Part shown: positions 25,406 to 34,645 of the stretch, in pieces
Position numbering within the stretch: the first letter of the stretch is position 1
How the letters are laid out: the number at the start of each line of letters is the position of its first letter
Source of the DNA: CBDHFN01 sp965262605
GTDB lineage: Bacteria; Pseudomonadota; Alphaproteobacteria; JASGCL01
Reading direction: 5' to 3'
Length of the DNA stretch: 64,000 nt
Assembly: GCA_965262605.1 (NCBI GenBank)
Contig: CBDHFN010000003.1
Span: 1,654,194-1,718,193 of the forward strand
The notes under the pieces: model-generated
Database searches by the model: none
What the model was told of the DNA's origin: nothing
The model's input: only the letters and a program-made list of their open reading frames with translations
Program-made: the position numbers and the translations under genes

Positions 25406-26990
25406 GGGATTTTTGGTTGATTATTTCCAAAGTATTTTGCACAATTGGAGTATTTATTGCGGTGCCAGATTTTGATTGATTATAATATTTAAAGCTACTT
25501 CGTTGCACTTTATACGCATCTGGGCGGGCGTTTTTGGCATCTAAATCCTTAAAAATTTCGCTAAGTCTGTCTATTACATTGGTTTTAAAATCAAATGCTT
25601 TGCGGTTATTTAAACTGCCATCAGCATTATTAAAATAACTCGCAACTTGCTCGCCAAAGGTGTTTACTAAACCTTGTCTAAATAATCCCTCACTTTGAAG
25701 ATTTAAAGAGATGAATAAGTCCTTTAAATCTTCCACGGATTGATGCGCTCTAAAAAATGCTTCGCCTTCGTCGCCACCTTGTAATTGTGCGGCTTCTGCC
25801 CATCCTTCGTAATGTTGATTAAAAAATGCTTGGTCGTAATTAGTTTTATCATCTTGAACGGTTGTTTCCAATACATTATTGCGCACATCTTGCGCAGCAG
25901 TGAAATCAATCGTGCGTCCATAATCGTCTTGAAAAGTAAAATGCAAGGCTTGTTCATCAAGTACTTTATTGCCATCATAACTTTTTGCCCTTGATTCTAG
26001 AGTTAAATTACTTAAACTAGTTAATTTAAGTTCATTTGCATTAGCGAAAAATTCAGAAATAATCCCATTTATTTCATCATAATTTATTTCTCCTTTGCGG
26101 GCATTAATATTATCTTTGATTTTTTCAACTAATAACCTTCTTGCATCATTTTGATTATTTGTTTGTTCTTTTATTTCCGTTACACCTGCAATTCCAATAA
26201 CATTTCGTTGGGCAAACCCGTCTTTTTCAACATCAAATGCTTGGGATTGTGAAATATTGTTATATTTGTTTAAAAAGTTATTTTTTAGTTGTTCGGCAAC
26301 TTTGTCATCGCCAATTTTTACCCCTTCGGCATCTATAAATTCATAATCATTGGTCGTTATGGTTTTATCGGCATTGGTTATTTTAAAATTTGATTTATAC
26401 GCGGTTATTTTTTCATATCCGACAACAACCGAACTGCCCTTATTGCCTGCATCGGCAACTTTGCCATCAAATACTCCAAATACATCATTTAAATCACTTG
26501 TATCAGTTTCAAATTTTTGATATTGCGCAATCTTGTCATTAATTGTTTGAGCTGCATTATTTTGATAATCAAATTTATCATTATAAGCTTTGGCTCTTGC
26601 GCCTTGTAAGAATTTGTTGAATTGTTCGGTAGAATCATCATTAATCGCATTAACTTGATCTACAAATTCACCATTAGTCCAAGCTGTTTCACCATATTTT
26701 TGCTCTAAAGCACGGATTGAATCAAGACGATCTTTTTCAAGCAAATTAACATATTCGGATTGTTTAAATTTTACATCAACTATATCCTTAAAATATGAAT
26801 TATTATTGATAATTCCGTTTTTGGGAATTTCTTTTAAGGCGTTAATATTTGCTTGCCTTTCTTGCTGAGTTCTACCTATTAAAGCATTCAAAGAAATTTC
26901 TTCAAAAGTTTTTTTCTGACCATTATTAATCGTTCTTGCGTTATAATATGTCGCTAAGCCGATTGAATTTGAAGTTGATTGAATAGCCAT
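25389..26990 (-). CDS. 533-residue protein of unknown function
   Basis: I recognise no family. The ATG at 26988-26990 (MAIQSTSNSIGLATYY) follows a G-rich ribosome site, so I reject the TTG four codons earlier. The protein is hydrophilic, Asn/Asp/Gln rich, without signal peptide, membrane segments or Cys, and much of it looks helical (LLEKDRLDSIRALEQKYGE, LNDVFGVFDGK). Small, Ser/Thr/Asn-rich N-termini of this kind occur in flagellar or type III substrates as well as in type I cargo. Position between the RTX protein and the RTX fragment suggests a secreted or surface role, without proof. Confidence 0.6.
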   Translation of the reverse strand: MAIQSTSNSIGLATYYNARTINNGQKKTFEEISLNALIGRTQQERQANINALKEIPKNGIINNNSYFKDIVDVKFKQSEYVNLLEKDRLDSIRALEQKYGETAWTNGEFVDQVNAINDDSTEQFNKFLQGARAKAYNDKFDYQNNAAQTINDKIAQYQKFETDTSDLNDVFGVFDGKVADAGNKGSSVVVGYEKITAYKSNFKITNADKTITTNDYEFIDAEGVKIGDDKVAEQLKNNFLNKYNNISQSQAFDVEKDGFAQRNVIGIAGVTEIKEQTNNQNDARRLLVEKIKDNINARKGEINYDEINGIISEFFANANELKLTSLSNLTLESRAKSYDGNKVLDEQALHFTFQDDYGRTIDFTAAQDVRNNVLETTVQDDKTNYDQAFFNQHYEGWAEAAQLQGGDEGEAFFRAHQSVEDLKDLFISLNLQSEGLFRQGLVNTFGEQVASYFNNADGSLNNRKAFDFKTNVIDRLSEIFKDLDAKNARPDAYKVQRSSFKYYNQSKSGTAINTPIVQNTLEIINQKSLDIKV

Positions 26991-27114
26991 TCTGCCCCCC
27001 AATATTTGTTATTATTAATTATTAATTGTATTTACTATAACATATATATTATATTATTTCAATATAATTAATAAAATTTTATATATTATTTGGGGTAAAT
27101 ATTAATTATCTTTA

Positions 27115-30100
27115 TTAACTAAAAATTAAATGGCTACTTCCACCAATGGCATTGATAAAATCATCAATATTAAACGCAGTTTGCGAAGTAATATCAGTAA
27201 AATCAGACGCAGTTTCAGAAGCATGATTATTAATTTGTAATATTTCATTATTACCAAAATTTAAATTAATTGCGCCATTATTAAGCGTTATACTGCCACC
27301 ACCACCATTAAAAAATGAGTTAAATTGGTCAAGATTGTGGATAAAATTTGTTTTTTTATCGTCAAAATGGATAAAATCATTTTGAGTATCAAAATTAAAA
27401 ATTTTATCAGTTCCCGAAGCCCAAGCGGTTGAATTATCAGAATTAAAGCCAATTTTAAAGAAATTTGTCGCCGATGTGCCATTTAAAATATCATTTAAAG
27501 CCGTGGTATTAGCAATTGCAGAATTAAATACTTTAGTTGATGCCACTAAAAAACTTCCTTTATATTGCAAATACAGCCCTGAACTATCACGACCTAAATC
27601 ATTCATACCCGCGCAGTAAATTGCATCATTAGCACCAGCATATAATTGTAATAATTTAAAATTACTGGTTACTTTATCAGTAATATCTTGTGCCGTTAGG
27701 GTATTTAAAATAATTATTTGTTTATTGGCATTTGTTGAGTCAATACCTTCAATTGATTCAATGGCGTTATTATTCATGGTTGTTAAGTTAATAATTTGAT
27801 TATTACCCGTTAAATCAATATAATCTTCGCCATTGCCACCATCAATTTTTTTAAAATTAGTATCTGGAATTACAATATCATCATTGCCTGCGCCCGCCCG
27901 AATCACATCGGCACCACCATTGCCATAAATATATTCAGAATTTGATGTACCAACAATTAAGTTTGCATTCGCATCACTGGTTAGAACATGTTTATTTTGC
28001 GCATCAAAACCATAAATAATTTTTGCTTGTTTATTGAAATAATCCCCCATAATTATATCATCATACCCATCACCATTAACATCACCAACCGATGCTAAAG
28101 ACCTGCCACCATTTGAGCTATTTGATACGCCACTTACCCCCGTAATAACAAATCCGTTATATCCGTTTAAATTATTAACATCATAGCTTGCATTAAACCC
28201 TGTATTACTGCCATAAATTACATAAACATTACCTAATCTTCCACCAATAACAATATCATCATAACCATCGGCATTAAAATCGCCACCTTTGCCAACCGAA
28301 GAACCTAAAAATTCATTCGCTTGACTAGAAGTAAAAATTACCCCATTTTTGCCGTTTAAATTATTTAAGTTTAAATCTAAATTTAATGAATTTGAACCAA
28401 ATAATAAATATGCTTTGCCATTATTTGTAAGCGAATTATATGATTCATTTTCAGAACCAATAAGTAAATCATCATAACCATCACCATTAAAATCACCTAA
28501 ATTTGTAATGACTTCGCCAATACCAGCCCCAGCACTTGCCGTTAATTTTGACGAATTGGCGGTATAATTATCCCGCAATGCCGATTGACCAAACGAGACA
28601 TGGAAATAACCATTATTACTTGAACCAGCTTGCGTTGCACCAATAAATAATTCATCATAACCATCTCCATTCATATCACCAATAATACCCACTGATTCCC
28701 CCATAAAATCACCTTGTTGTCCGCCACTAATTCTTGTTGCTACATATGAAGGGGCTGCATTATTGCCATATACCCCTAAATATAAATGGGCTCTGCCTGT
28801 GTCTGCTGAGCCAATACTATATTGCGGGGCACCAATGATAAAATCATTTAACCCATCGCCATTATAATCGCCACCCCCGCCCACAGCATCGCCAAAATGC
28901 GCGGCGGAGCGAGTTAATGTGTTTGATGATTCTGCTGTAGTTAGATAGGATTTTAAAGGGATTGCACTACCATTTGTTGTAATTGATGTAAATAATTGTG
29001 CTAGACCAACATAACCATATTCCAATTGTGGCAATCTATTTGAAATATATGCGAATGATGAATAATAATCCTGACTCCCAATTAAAATTTCTGGTCTGCC
29101 ATCGTTATTAATATCGCCAACTCCGTAAATAGATGAACCAAACCATTCAGTGCTTGATTGCCCATTAAATTTATATAATTGACTGCCATTCTTGCCTGAA
29201 TAAACATATACGGCACCCGAATAATTATTTTCGCGATACGCACCAACGGCATAATCATCAAAGCCATCTTGATTTAAATCGCCTATTCCTGCAACAACAT
29301 GTCCAAATAAATTATCAAGACTTGAACTATGCGTGCGTGCCGTCAATTGACTTAAACTATAAGATTTGGGAAAGGGTGGTGTGTATGATGAAATTGCAAT
29401 AATATTATCATTACCAGTTTGCGTATATAATTCCGCCGTTGCGCTGTTAATTCTGCTGGCGATTCCCAAGACTGAATTATTTAACGCTGTATTGGAATTA
29501 TTTGCATATACAACCGATATATCAGTTCCAAGCGCAACATGATGATTATAAAAATTAATATCAGTTGTTTGTGAATTTATTATGATTTTGCCTTTGCCAG
29601 AAATTAATTTTACCCCAGCATTATTTAATTCATTTAACGAAGTAATTGAGATATTTGTATTTGAGCTTAAATCTAATCGTTCAAGTGAGCTAACATGCGA
29701 ACCAAAATTAATCAGTTGAAATGTTGATTGAGTGTTTGCAGTTAAACGCAATGTTGTTGTGTCAGCTAATGAAGCCACTGAATTAATTTCAAGTTGATTT
29801 ATTTCCCCACCATATCCGCTTAATTGATTTAAATTCATCGTTAAATCCGAATTTAGCGCGATTGTTTCAATGCCAACTAAGTTTACATTGGAAATATCCA
29901 CTTTACCAAAAATATGTAAGGTGTCATTGCCCGCGCCACCATTGATGGTTTCGCCCGCAACCGCATCGGATACGCTGTGATTATTAAGAATTTCTGCGCT
30001 TAAAACGGACGATAAATTCGTGCCTGTGCCCCCTGAATTATTAATATGGGCTTGGGTATAATACGCAACTTCGGTTTCGCCAACCAAAATTATTTGGTCA

Positions 30101-31320
30101 TCGCCTTCGCCTGCTTGAATATTATCCAAACCTTCGCCCCCGCGGATAATATCGTCGCCGCTGGTATCCGTAATGCCAAAGGCGCGGACATTGTCAATAA
30201 ATCCGCCCATAGTATCATTTTGCCCCGCGCCACGAAATTCAATACGGGTTTTTGCGCCCGTGGCGGTAATTTCATAACTATAAGTTTTCCATGCGCCCGG
30301 TGCCGATTCGTTAATCGTCGCATAATAAGCATCGTTAATCCAAACTTCAATTGCATTGGAATTTGCGTGCCAAACCCGCGCCCGATATTCAAATTGCAAC
30401 GAAATTTTTTCGCCATTCGTGGAATTAATGTCTTGGAAAATTGCGGCATTGCCATTCGCGTCAAGCTCCAAATAATTAAACCCCTCGCTTGCTTGCGTAA
30501 TGCCTAATCGGTTATTTTGCAATTCAAAATAGCCCCATTTGCGTTGCCAACCGCTCATATTCGCAAATGTGCCCCAAGCCCCGCCCATTTGCACCGATTC
30601 AAAACTGCCGTTCGCGATTCGGTTGTTGCTGTAATCAATCGCTTTATCGCCAAAAATCGTGTCATCGCCCGTGCCACCTTGCAATATATCATTGCCACCA
30701 CCACCATAAATCGCATCATTATTGCCCGCGCCATTAAGATAATCCGCGCCTGCGCTTCCTTGTAAATTATCTTTGGCGTCAGTGCCAACTAAATTACGCG
30801 TATATAGCGAATCTTCGGCGCGAAATACGCCAACCGCGTCCAATAATCCGCCGTAATTATCTTGCAATCCCGTTGCTTTAAAGGTTAATCGGCTGGACGC
30901 GCTGGTCGCGCTTACTTCAAATTGATAATCCTGCCAACCGCCTTTATCGTGCGAAATGCGCCCTAAATATTGATTTTCCCACCAAACTTCAATGTCGTTT
31001 GTATCCGTGCCTGCAATCCAAGTAACCCGCGCATAATACGAAAATTTTACCACAAATTTATTGCCCGCACCCGTTGCAATGTCTTGATAAGCCGCGCTGT
31101 TGCTATTGCCACCGCTGGAATCTAACTCAATCATAGAATCGCCCGATTTTGCCACCACGCCAACTATGGCATTCTTTTGCACTTCAACACCCGCCCCGCT
31201 TAACACGCTCCACCCGCGCAGATTCCGAAATACGCTCCACGACCATGGGTTTAACGGATTTAATTCGGCATCTCCATTATCAAAAAGATTAGTAGCGCTT
31301 GTATTACTGGATATTGGCAT
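27115..31320 (-). CDS. Large secreted protein: two jelly-roll domains, RTX repeats and a seven-repeat FG-GAP propeller
   Basis: The 1401-residue protein has a carbohydrate-binding-like jelly roll at about 10-168, RTX calcium repeats at 180-225 (GGGGNDILQGGTGDD), a second jelly roll at 234-382 and more RTX repeats at 387-412. A linker follows. Seven FG-GAP repeats then start near 671, 726, 808, 872, 933, 1004 and 1071, each with a D-x-N-x-D-G calcium loop such as GDMNGDGYDE. Another RTX block lies at 1117-1170 and the tail ends in IGGSSHLIFS. Seven FG-GAP repeats make one integrin-alpha-like propeller. No N-terminal signal is present, as expected of type I cargo. GGGAGAG-like bases precede the ATG. 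Bases 30000-31250 (N-terminal part) are clearly richer in GC. Adhesin or glycan-binding is the likely role. Confidence 0.88.
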   Translation of the reverse strand: MPISSNTSATNLFDNGDAELNPLNPWSWSVFRNLRGWSVLSGAGVEVQKNAIVGVVAKSGDSMIELDSSGGNSNSAAYQDIATGAGNKFVVKFSYYARVTWIAGTDTNDIEVWWENQYLGRISHDKGGWQDYQFEVSATSASSRLTFKATGLQDNYGGLLDAVGVFRAEDSLYTRNLVGTDAKDNLQGSAGADYLNGAGNNDAIYGGGGNDILQGGTGDDTIFGDKAIDYSNNRIANGSFESVQMGGAWGTFANMSGWQRKWGYFELQNNRLGITQASEGFNYLELDANGNAAIFQDINSTNGEKISLQFEYRARVWHANSNAIEVWINDAYYATINESAPGAWKTYSYEITATGAKTRIEFRGAGQNDTMGGFIDNVRAFGITDTSGDDIIRGGEGLDNIQAGEGDDQIILVGETEVAYYTQAHINNSGGTGTNLSSVLSAEILNNHSVSDAVAGETINGGAGNDTLHIFGKVDISNVNLVGIETIALNSDLTMNLNQLSGYGGEINQLEINSVASLADTTTLRLTANTQSTFQLINFGSHVSSLERLDLSSNTNISITSLNELNNAGVKLISGKGKIIINSQTTDINFYNHHVALGTDISVVYANNSNTALNNSVLGIASRINSATAELYTQTGNDNIIAISSYTPPFPKSYSLSQLTARTHSSSLDNLFGHVVAGIGDLNQDGFDDYAVGAYRENNYSGAVYVYSGKNGSQLYKFNGQSSTEWFGSSIYGVGDINNDGRPEILIGSQDYYSSFAYISNRLPQLEYGYVGLAQLFTSITTNGSAIPLKSYLTTAESSNTLTRSAAHFGDAVGGGGDYNGDGLNDFIIGAPQYSIGSADTGRAHLYLGVYGNNAAPSYVATRISGGQQGDFMGESVGIIGDMNGDGYDELFIGATQAGSSNNGYFHVSFGQSALRDNYTANSSKLTASAGAGIGEVITNLGDFNGDGYDDLLIGSENESYNSLTNNGKAYLLFGSNSLNLDLNLNNLNGKNGVIFTSSQANEFLGSSVGKGGDFNADGYDDIVIGGRLGNVYVIYGSNTGFNASYDVNNLNGYNGFVITGVSGVSNSSNGGRSLASVGDVNGDGYDDIIMGDYFNKQAKIIYGFDAQNKHVLTSDANANLIVGTSNSEYIYGNGGADVIRAGAGNDDIVIPDTNFKKIDGGNGEDYIDLTGNNQIINLTTMNNNAIESIEGIDSTNANKQIIILNTLTAQDITDKVTSNFKLLQLYAGANDAIYCAGMNDLGRDSSGLYLQYKGSFLVASTKVFNSAIANTTALNDILNGTSATNFFKIGFNSDNSTAWASGTDKIFNFDTQNDFIHFDDKKTNFIHNLDQFNSFFNGGGGSITLNNGAINLNFGNNEILQINNHASETASDFTDITSQTAFNIDDFINAIGGSSHLIFS

Positions 31321-31440
31321 GACTCTCTCCCTCTCTATTAAAAAGTTGTTCTATATTTTTTATTATAAATTAAATTGTAATTTTGTCAATAAGTCTTATA
31401 AAATTTTAATAAATTTTTTCATAAATATTGCAACGAACAA

Positions 31441-31860
31441 TTAATCCTTGGTAAATTCGGGAGTGTTCGTGTCATTGCCGCCTTGTAATATTTTTTCGCG
31501 CGCTTGCGAAGCCAGCAATTGATATTGCAGACGAAATTTACTTAAATGCCCCTCTTCAAGCTCTTCTAAATCCAACAAGGCATTATGCGCGCCGTTCGTT
31601 GCGCGAATTAATTCGTCTAATTTTATTTGCATGGCGATTGTGTCGCGGTTTTGCGTATTTTGAATCAAAAATACCATTAAAAATGTTATAATTGTCGTGC
31701 TGGTATTAATGACTAATTGCCAAGTATCGCTGAAATTAAAAATGGGTCCCGAAATTACCCATAATAATATGACAATTATTGCCATGACGAATACTATCGG
31801 TCTGCCGCAAAAATGAGCGGCAAGTTTTGAAAATCGGTTGTAAAAATTATTATTTTGCAT
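31441..31860 (-). CDS. Low-affinity iron permease family protein
   Basis: The 139-residue protein has two membrane helices (about 22-42 and 49-67) separated by SGPIFNFSDTWQLVINTSTT, then the conserved QNTQNRDTIAMQIKLDELIR and a soluble helical tail. This is the pattern of the short bacterial members of the low-affinity iron permease (Fet4-like) family. Iron transport by these short forms has not been generally shown, so the name is by family only. It is divergent from the flagellin gene. Confidence 0.85.
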   Translation of the reverse strand: MQNNNFYNRFSKLAAHFCGRPIVFVMAIIVILLWVISGPIFNFSDTWQLVINTSTTIITFLMVFLIQNTQNRDTIAMQIKLDELIRATNGAHNALLDLEELEEGHLSKFRLQYQLLASQAREKILQGGNDTNTPEFTKD

Positions 31861-31922
31861 GTTGCTTCCTTTTCAATAATTAATATACCATAAAATTTAC
31901 AATAAATACATAGAATTATTGA

Positions 31923-31951
31923 TTGACATTAATTATTAATCATGGTATTAT
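31923..31951 (+). promoter_or_regulatory. Strong sigma-70-type promoter of the flagellin gene
   Basis: TTGACA (31923-31928), a 17-bp spacer, and TATTAT (31946-31951) with an extended -10 TGG directly before it. The start codon lies 24 bases downstream with no clear ribosome site. This is not the pattern of sigma-28 or sigma-54 flagellar promoters. Confidence 0.6.
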
Positions 31952-31975
31952 TACATCAATTAATTAATAATAATC

Positions 31976-32851
31976 ATGACAGGCATCACATTATCAGCCG
32001 CAATTCGTTCCGCGTTAGGTAGCATTCAAGAAATTACCAAGCTTACCGACCGAACAACCTTGCGCTTGGCAACCGGCAAAAAAATCAATTCCATTGCCGA
32101 TGATGCGGTTTCATATTTTCGCGCCAAAAGTCTTAGCACCCAATCCCAAGAATTACTAAGCACAAGACAAAATATTTCCCAAGGAATTTCGGCAATTAAC
32201 GCTTCGTTGGAGGCAATTGATGGGGTGGATAATTTATTAAAACAATTAAAAGGCATTACCGAATCTTCAAAAACCGCAAACACCCTATCAGAGCGAAGGT
32301 CAAATACTTCAGCATTTAACGAAGTAGTTGCCCAAATAAATTCATTGGTCAATGATTCAACTTATCAAGGCAGTAATTTATTAACCGATGGTTCGTTGGA
32401 TATTCAATTTTCCAATAATCCCAATTCGCGATTTACGATAAATGGCTTAAATGCCTTAACACAAAATTTATTTTCAGGCATTGATATTTCAAACCGAAAT
32501 GTTAATTTATTTTCGCAATCAGGAATCGGTGGCGGATTTAGCTCTTTGGGAATATCAAACAGCCTTAATGGCAAAATAGATTCTTTGACAAAAACGATTG
32601 ATAGCGCGATTTCGGCAAATCGGGGTTTTGGCAAACGGCTGGGTAATAGCGCATCCGTGCTAACGACAAGATTAGATTACACGACAAGATTTGCGAATCG
32701 CTTGCAGCAAGGCGCCGATGAATTATTAAACGCCGACTTAAACGAAGAAGCCACGAATTTATTAGCTTTGCAAACGCGATTGCAATTAGCCATCAACGCG
32801 CTTTCAGTTGCCGCCAAGCAACAATCGGCAATCTTACAATTATTTCGTTAA
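31976..32851 (+). CDS. Short flagellin
   Basis: The 291-residue protein has the conserved flagellin N-terminal coiled region (RTTLRLATGKKINSIADDAV, then SAINASLEAIDGVDNLLKQL) and C-terminal region (DYTTRFANRLQQGADELLNA, DLNEEATNLLALQTRLQLAI) with only a small central domain. Exported by the flagellar type III apparatus, it would form filament. The first residues (MTGITLSAAIRSALGSIQEI) differ from the usual opening of filament flagellins, so a specialised or minor flagellin is possible. The fliL-fliM operon at 59 kb supports a working flagellum. Nearby glycosyltransferases could modify it. Confidence 0.9.
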   Translation: MTGITLSAAIRSALGSIQEITKLTDRTTLRLATGKKINSIADDAVSYFRAKSLSTQSQELLSTRQNISQGISAINASLEAIDGVDNLLKQLKGITESSKTANTLSERRSNTSAFNEVVAQINSLVNDSTYQGSNLLTDGSLDIQFSNNPNSRFTINGLNALTQNLFSGIDISNRNVNLFSQSGIGGGFSSLGISNSLNGKIDSLTKTIDSAISANRGFGKRLGNSASVLTTRLDYTTRFANRLQQGADELLNADLNEEATNLLALQTRLQLAINALSVAAKQQSAILQLFR

Positions 32852-32891
32852 AATATTTGCAAAAACTTAAAATATTTGCTATGAGTAATAT

Positions 32892-33326
32892 ATGGACGAA
32901 TTAGAATTATATAATCAAAAAATACTCAATTTAGCGAGTCAAAGCACGAAGGAAGGCAAAATTCGCCAAGAATTTCAATATTATCATACGAAAACTAGCC
33001 CATTATGCGGTTCTCGGCTAAGTTGTGGATTTGATTTTTATCAAGGCAAATTCCCAAATTCACAATTTATCACGCAATCTTGCGCTTTGGGTTCAGCATC
33101 AGCTTATTTATTTTCGCAAATTTTACCTGATGCAAATCTTAACGAAATTATTGACGCAAATACACAAATCGCGCAAATGCTAAGCAATGAAACGCCACTT
33201 ACCACCGAAAAATTCGCCCAATTCGCTATTTTTAAGCCTTGCGCCCCGCACAGGTCGCGTCATGGTGCAATATTATTACCTTTTACAACTATAATTGAAG
33301 CAATAAAAATTCAAAAAATTCTTTAA
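32892..33326 (+). CDS. SufU/IscU-like iron-sulfur cluster scaffold protein
   Basis: The 144-residue protein keeps the three conserved cysteine positions of the NifU-N/SufU fold: LCGSRLSCGFDF, QSCALGSASAYLFSQ and FKPCAPHRSRHGAILLPF. The last carries the usual ARH-like turn (SRHG). It lies 40 bases after flagellin. Alphaproteobacteria commonly have such a free-standing scaffold beside the main suf genes. No other suf gene is present here. Confidence 0.85.
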   Translation: MDELELYNQKILNLASQSTKEGKIRQEFQYYHTKTSPLCGSRLSCGFDFYQGKFPNSQFITQSCALGSASAYLFSQILPDANLNEIIDANTQIAQMLSNETPLTTEKFAQFAIFKPCAPHRSRHGAILLPFTTIIEAIKIQKIL

Positions 33327-33334
33327 AAAAAATC

Positions 33335-33363
33335 TTGACAAAATATATACATTCATATATAAA
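33335..33363 (+). promoter_or_regulatory. Consensus promoter implying a leaderless serine-hydrolase mRNA
   Basis: TTGACA (33335-33340), a 17-bp spacer and TATAAA (33358-33363). The first ATG of the hydrolase is at 33371, 7 bases past the -10, so transcription would begin at about the start codon. No ribosome site is present. Confidence 0.6.
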
Positions 33364-33370
33364 TAAAAAT

Positions 33371-34588
33371 ATGAAATATATTACAAACTCCCTCCTCCCT
33401 AAGTATCGCCAATCATTATTGGACGCAAGCAAGCATCTTAATTTATCCGATTGGGATGTTGCGCCCAATAATCGGTGGTCGTTTAACCATGTTGATAAAA
33501 TTTTGCCGACACGAATTGTTGCCAATAATCCGAAAAGCATTACGAATTTACCGACAAAATTAAACTCCGATATTGCGAATATTAAATTCAAAAATCATTT
33601 AGGCAAAGAAATAAGCGTGCAAAAATTTTGCAATTCGCAATATGTTGATGCCTTAGTTGTTGCGCATAAAGGCACTATCGTTCATGAAGAATATTTTGGT
33701 TTTAACGATGCAACAACGCCGCATTTAACCCAATCGGTTGGCAAGTCGTTAGTTGGAGCTTGCGCGCAAATCTTAAAATCTACGGGTGATTTAAATCCGC
33801 AATGGCGCGTAAGTGATATTGTGCCTGAATTAAAAAATTCGGCATATCATCATTGCACAATTCAACATTTGCTTGACATGCGAAGTGGTGTAAATTACGC
33901 CATGTCTTATGAAAAATTGCCATTAAGCGGTGATTCGCTGGGTTTAGATGTTGCGAACGGCTGGAAACCCAAAAATTCCATGCAAAACCCGCCTAAGAAC
34001 AATATGGAATATGCGCAAAATATCAAGGAATTAGTGCAACAACCGGGTTCACAAATGATTTACCGATGCCCAGATACAGATGTCGTTGGACATTGTTTAG
34101 AAAAAATCACTAAGAAAAATTTAGCTGATATTTTATCAGAATTAATTTGGCAAAAAATTGGCGCAGAACAATCAAGCTATTATAGCATTGACCCAAGCGG
34201 CTTTCCTTGCGCTTCGGGGGGGCATAGTGGCATTGCCCGCGATTATTTGCGTTTTGCCCTGATGATGAATAATGATGGGTTTTATAATAACCAGCAAATT
34301 ATTGCCAAAGATTTCGTGCGCGAATGCTTTAACCCTGCGCCATATGGGTTTGATACCAAAGACCCTGAGCTTATGCCTTGCGGTGCTTATAAGAATTTTT
34401 TCTGGATAGTGCATCAAAAACCGCGCGTGATTTTAGGGGTTGGCGTTTTCGGGCAAGTGGTTTACATGCACCCAGAAAACGAAGTCGCCATTGTAAAATT
34501 TGCAACTTATCCATATGCAATAAATAATATTATGTGGCATAATGAAGTTTATTTAATGGATAATATTGCAAAATATTTTTCAAAATAA
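33371..34588 (+). CDS. Serine hydrolase of the class C beta-lactamase/esterase fold
   Basis: The 405-residue protein has the nucleophile motif S-V-G-K in LTQSVGKSLVG, the Tyr-containing second motif in QMIYRCPDTDVVGH, and a late GVGVFGQVVYMHPEN in place of the usual KTG/HTG box. It belongs with the serine hydrolases that act as esterases or amidases, such as 6-aminohexanoate-dimer hydrolase relatives, more than with true beta-lactamases. No signal peptide is evident. I start at the ATG at 33371, because the frame upstream consists of the promoter. Confidence 0.85.
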   Translation: MKYITNSLLPKYRQSLLDASKHLNLSDWDVAPNNRWSFNHVDKILPTRIVANNPKSITNLPTKLNSDIANIKFKNHLGKEISVQKFCNSQYVDALVVAHKGTIVHEEYFGFNDATTPHLTQSVGKSLVGACAQILKSTGDLNPQWRVSDIVPELKNSAYHHCTIQHLLDMRSGVNYAMSYEKLPLSGDSLGLDVANGWKPKNSMQNPPKNNMEYAQNIKELVQQPGSQMIYRCPDTDVVGHCLEKITKKNLADILSELIWQKIGAEQSSYYSIDPSGFPCASGGHSGIARDYLRFALMMNNDGFYNNQQIIAKDFVRECFNPAPYGFDTKDPELMPCGAYKNFFWIVHQKPRVILGVGVFGQVVYMHPENEVAIVKFATYPYAINNIMWHNEVYLMDNIAKYFSK

Positions 34589-34645
34589 ATTCTTGATTTA
34601 AATTTCCGATTCATTTATTGTAATTTTATGAATTTGGGGAATAAC

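Noticed and set aside
16309..27000. CRISPR array or integron attC array in the repeat-rich block
   Set aside because: The repeats are few, long and unevenly spaced, with genes between them, and they encode remnants of a protein tail. No short regular repeat-spacer pattern or integrase is present.
30046..30507. 153-codon plus-strand frame inside the RTX gene
   Set aside because: It is the complement of the GC-rich jelly-roll region. Composition of the translated product is not protein-like, and the minus-strand domain content is clear.
33371..34588. Beta-lactamase resistance gene
   Set aside because: The Ser-x-x-Lys motif is present but there is no signal peptide and no KTG box. The sequence fits the broader serine-hydrolase family.
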